A stretch of DNA of 64,000 nt, from contig JAYKKI010000032.1 of NCBI GenBank assembly GCA_039881145.1, positions 11,337,501 through 11,401,500 on the forward strand, given 5' to 3'. Below, piece by piece: positions 61,641 through 64,000 of this stretch. Positions within the stretch are counted from its first letter, which is position 1; the number at the start of each line of letters is the position of its first letter. The position numbers and the translations under genes were made by a program. The stretch comes from Druceiella hillmani. Taxonomy: Eukaryota; Arthropoda; Insecta; Lepidoptera; Hepialidae. The notes under the pieces were generated by a model. That model made no database searches and was not told the origin of the DNA. It was given only the letters and a program-made list of their open reading frames with translations.

Positions 61641-64000
61641 GTATAAACAATTAAAACGTGTACAGTTACGCGAAATCGATTGAAATTATTTTGTTAATGG
61701 TCGATTGAATATTTGCTTTATCTCAAGTGCATTTATTGACTGCGGTATAAAAATAAAATAAAACCACTATTATCATACAAATTTCCACAATTTAAAGCTT
61801 TTACAGCCATATAAGTTATCTATTAAAATTATAAATGAAGGATTTTTTATTTCACAAATAATTTTAAAATTTAATAATTCTGAAACAAAGCTTCGAAATA
61901 AGAAAAATGCTGTAAGATATAAGTTATATTAAGTAAATTATATATAAATTGTTTATGAAATAATTGAGACTTTTACTAGCAGCAGGTACCCACAAAATTT
62001 CATGTCGATACGTTTTAAATTGCAAAATCAATGAGGCTGTGACGGATGAATGAATTTTAGATAACTGTAAATTGATAATTTGACGAGAGAAACTCCAAAA
62101 AAAAACAAATTCCTAGAGATTAGCGTATTTTGCAAAACTCTTATATAAGTGCTGAGTAAACTTTAAGGATAATTTGTTAATTCTTCGAGACGAGTTTCAA
62201 ATATAGTTTTAAAATTTGGTTCTATTAAATTGAAAATGATGTGACGTTGTGAAACGGACTCCATGATTTAAAATAAAAGACACGACAATCGTGTATTAAT
62301 AACTTGTTAAAAATCTAAATGTATATTAAACTAACAAATCTAACTAAATTTTATTCAGTACCATGATCCTAATGAAACTTTAACACTGAAATAAATATAT
62401 TAAGCATAACAAACTATAACATAAACACTCAATGAATAAATCCAATTATTTAGCAAATTTTTGTAATATTTGCATTTAAGAAATATATATGCAAAATTTC
62501 AGTAAAGTGGATTTTTCAAAATTCTATAAAGAAACAATTTAATGTTATGAATGAACTGTCTAACAAAAACGGCAGTGCAATTTCTAACTGATCGTAGAAA
62601 AAACGAATAGAAACGAAGAAAGAATTTAAATGGTCAAAAAAAATTTGAATCTCCTATAAATAGGTACACTATGATGGACTAAGATATACTCTGTACTATG
62701 ATAGACACATAAATTACGCCCTATAAACAAATTAAGTAATAATTAACTGAACTCTTCAATGCGCTGCATATTCTTTCAGCTCGTACAGTGCATTACAGAG
62801 TTTTTTATGCCAGAAGTTTTTGAGAAAAGATATTACCACCCACTATACATTTATTTTTCAGTTTTATAATTATAATTTACAAAGGATAATAAAAAATAAA
62901 CTAATTACTTGGCAGTACTTAGCGGTACTAATTACATGGCAGTACTTTAAATTGAAGAAGAGCAGACTACTTACCCACGCATTTATAAAAAAAAATTACC
63001 TACTTGGAGTAGCGACGAAATAAACAAATATTTTCTACATACATTTTCACATGTCCTTCTTTTTGTGGTGATTAGACGAACATATGATTATGTATTACAC
63101 ACTAAACAAAATAAAAAAATTACAAATAACTCGGCATGTATAACATATATAACTACATGGCATATATAACTCGTGTATTATCCAAATACAACAACTTTAA
63201 GTTGTTAATTAACTCAAGTATTAGAAGTTCTCAAATAACATGATTATGTAATCAAATAAAACCCAATCAGTACCAATGAAAGTTTCCAGCTTTAAAATAT
63301 TTCATGAACATTTTTCACGTGCCCTTAAGATGATATAATACTAATTTATTCAATAATATGTGTTAATAAAAAAGTGGGAAAATTAATAAAATTCAGCAAG
63401 TTTTCTCGGTATATTCTAGGATGACTTAAAACTCTGGGAATGATTTCACTGTGCACCGAATAATATTTTATCGGAACGCTATATTATTAAAAACAATTAA
63501 AGATAGTAGTATTACCATCTACTAAGTTTTCTTATTTTTTTCGTAAGTGAAATCACTATTGCAAAAGAAATGTTTATTTAACTGAATATTTAAATCTAAA
63601 CTTGATAAAGGAATATAACGTTATTTTAAAAATAAACCTTTGCTATAAATATCTTAGTAATTAACTTTCGAAACATTAAACACGAAAGCGTGCAAGAGTT
63701 ATTTGTAGGCCAGATAGCTTTCAAGTAACGCAGGTAAATTTTTATTAGAAAAGTTTTGGAAATTTTGGGACAGACTACACATAAGCCACAATACGTGATA
63801 TAAATTTCATTGAATAAAGTTTCAGGGTTCTAATTCGAGAATAATGGACTTACAGGGAAAAAGTACCTGCTACTTCGTTTACTTCAGCTTAAGTTTGTTC
63901 CGCTGATGATATTGATATCTGCTACATTATCTACATATAGATACATATTTTTATATGCCAACTGTTGTACTATTGTTATTTAAAATAATAGGCTAACAGG

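Larger units (their letters stand above)
56645..64000 (+). repeat. Segmental duplication, unit 2 (pair D+E), cut by window end
   Basis: This is the partner of 42060-48883. D begins near 56.65 kb with the upstream block that precedes B and E (TTAGCCATTTAAT, TTATCTACATTTA, AACAAACAATT), and E begins near 60.35 kb. By eye D resembles A, and E resembles B, clearly more than A resembles B. D-A differences are mostly scattered substitutions plus an extra segment of about 115 bp near 58.58-58.69 kb in D. The unit runs to the last base and must continue beyond it. Confidence 0.9.

Overview
The window is nuclear eukaryotic DNA, AT-rich throughout, and almost certainly from an arthropod, most likely an insect. 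The evidence is mariner transposase relics of two lineages, a Gypsy/errantivirus-type provirus relic with an env-like region, Ty1/copia fragments, an RTE-like LINE, a (CCTAA)n telomere-like motif and many (TA)n microsatellites. No confidently functional protein-coding gene, tRNA or rRNA was found. Nearly all recognisable coding similarity belongs to decayed mobile elements. The DNA is best read as intergenic sequence or the inside of a very long intron.

Layout. At 0.5-1 kb there is a LINE reverse-transcriptase fragment (minus). At 2.6-2.8 kb there is a copia RT fragment (minus). From 5.0 to 7.9 kb lies a broken errantivirus-like provirus (RNase H end, integrase, env-like region, LTR-like end). 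An internally deleted mariner lies at 11.6-12.3 kb, and a second mariner with recognisable terminal inverted repeats at 15.8-17.0 kb (minus). A decayed LINE with endonuclease and reverse-transcriptase segments runs from 18.3 to 19.8 kb. A degenerate CCCAA/CCTAA tract lies at 20.3-20.6 kb. Several perfect hairpins, with arms of up to 36 bp, lie between 8.6 and 25.7 kb. A copia tail fragment is at 26.0 kb and a 202-bp tandem duplication at 26.7-27.1 kb. From 27.1 to 33.6 kb I see only plain AT-rich DNA. Two unidentified open frames stand out: 136 codons at 36.4 kb, and an exon-like frame at 41.5-41.9 kb preceded by a good 3' splice site.

The last 25 kb (about 38.8-64.0 kb) is a nested segmental-duplication array. 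A unit of roughly 3.5 kb was duplicated in tandem (copies at 42.1 and 45.5 kb), and the pair was then duplicated again about 15 kb downstream (56.9 and 60.6 kb), with another partial copy at 54.4 kb. Each of the five copies carries a juxtaposed 3'/5' splice-site motif, a pyrimidine tract then CAG directly followed by GTAAGT. This is the consensus of recursive-splicing ratchet points described in long Drosophila introns. An unrelated context at 15.69 kb holds another such site on the same strand. This is the most interesting signal in the window and would fit a very long plus-strand intron, though no flanking exon is recognised. The array also contains an arthropod-type dispersed repeat (core resembling GGGTTCCGTATCTCAAAAGG), present as a tandem run at 52.6-54.1 kb and as single inverted copies elsewhere.
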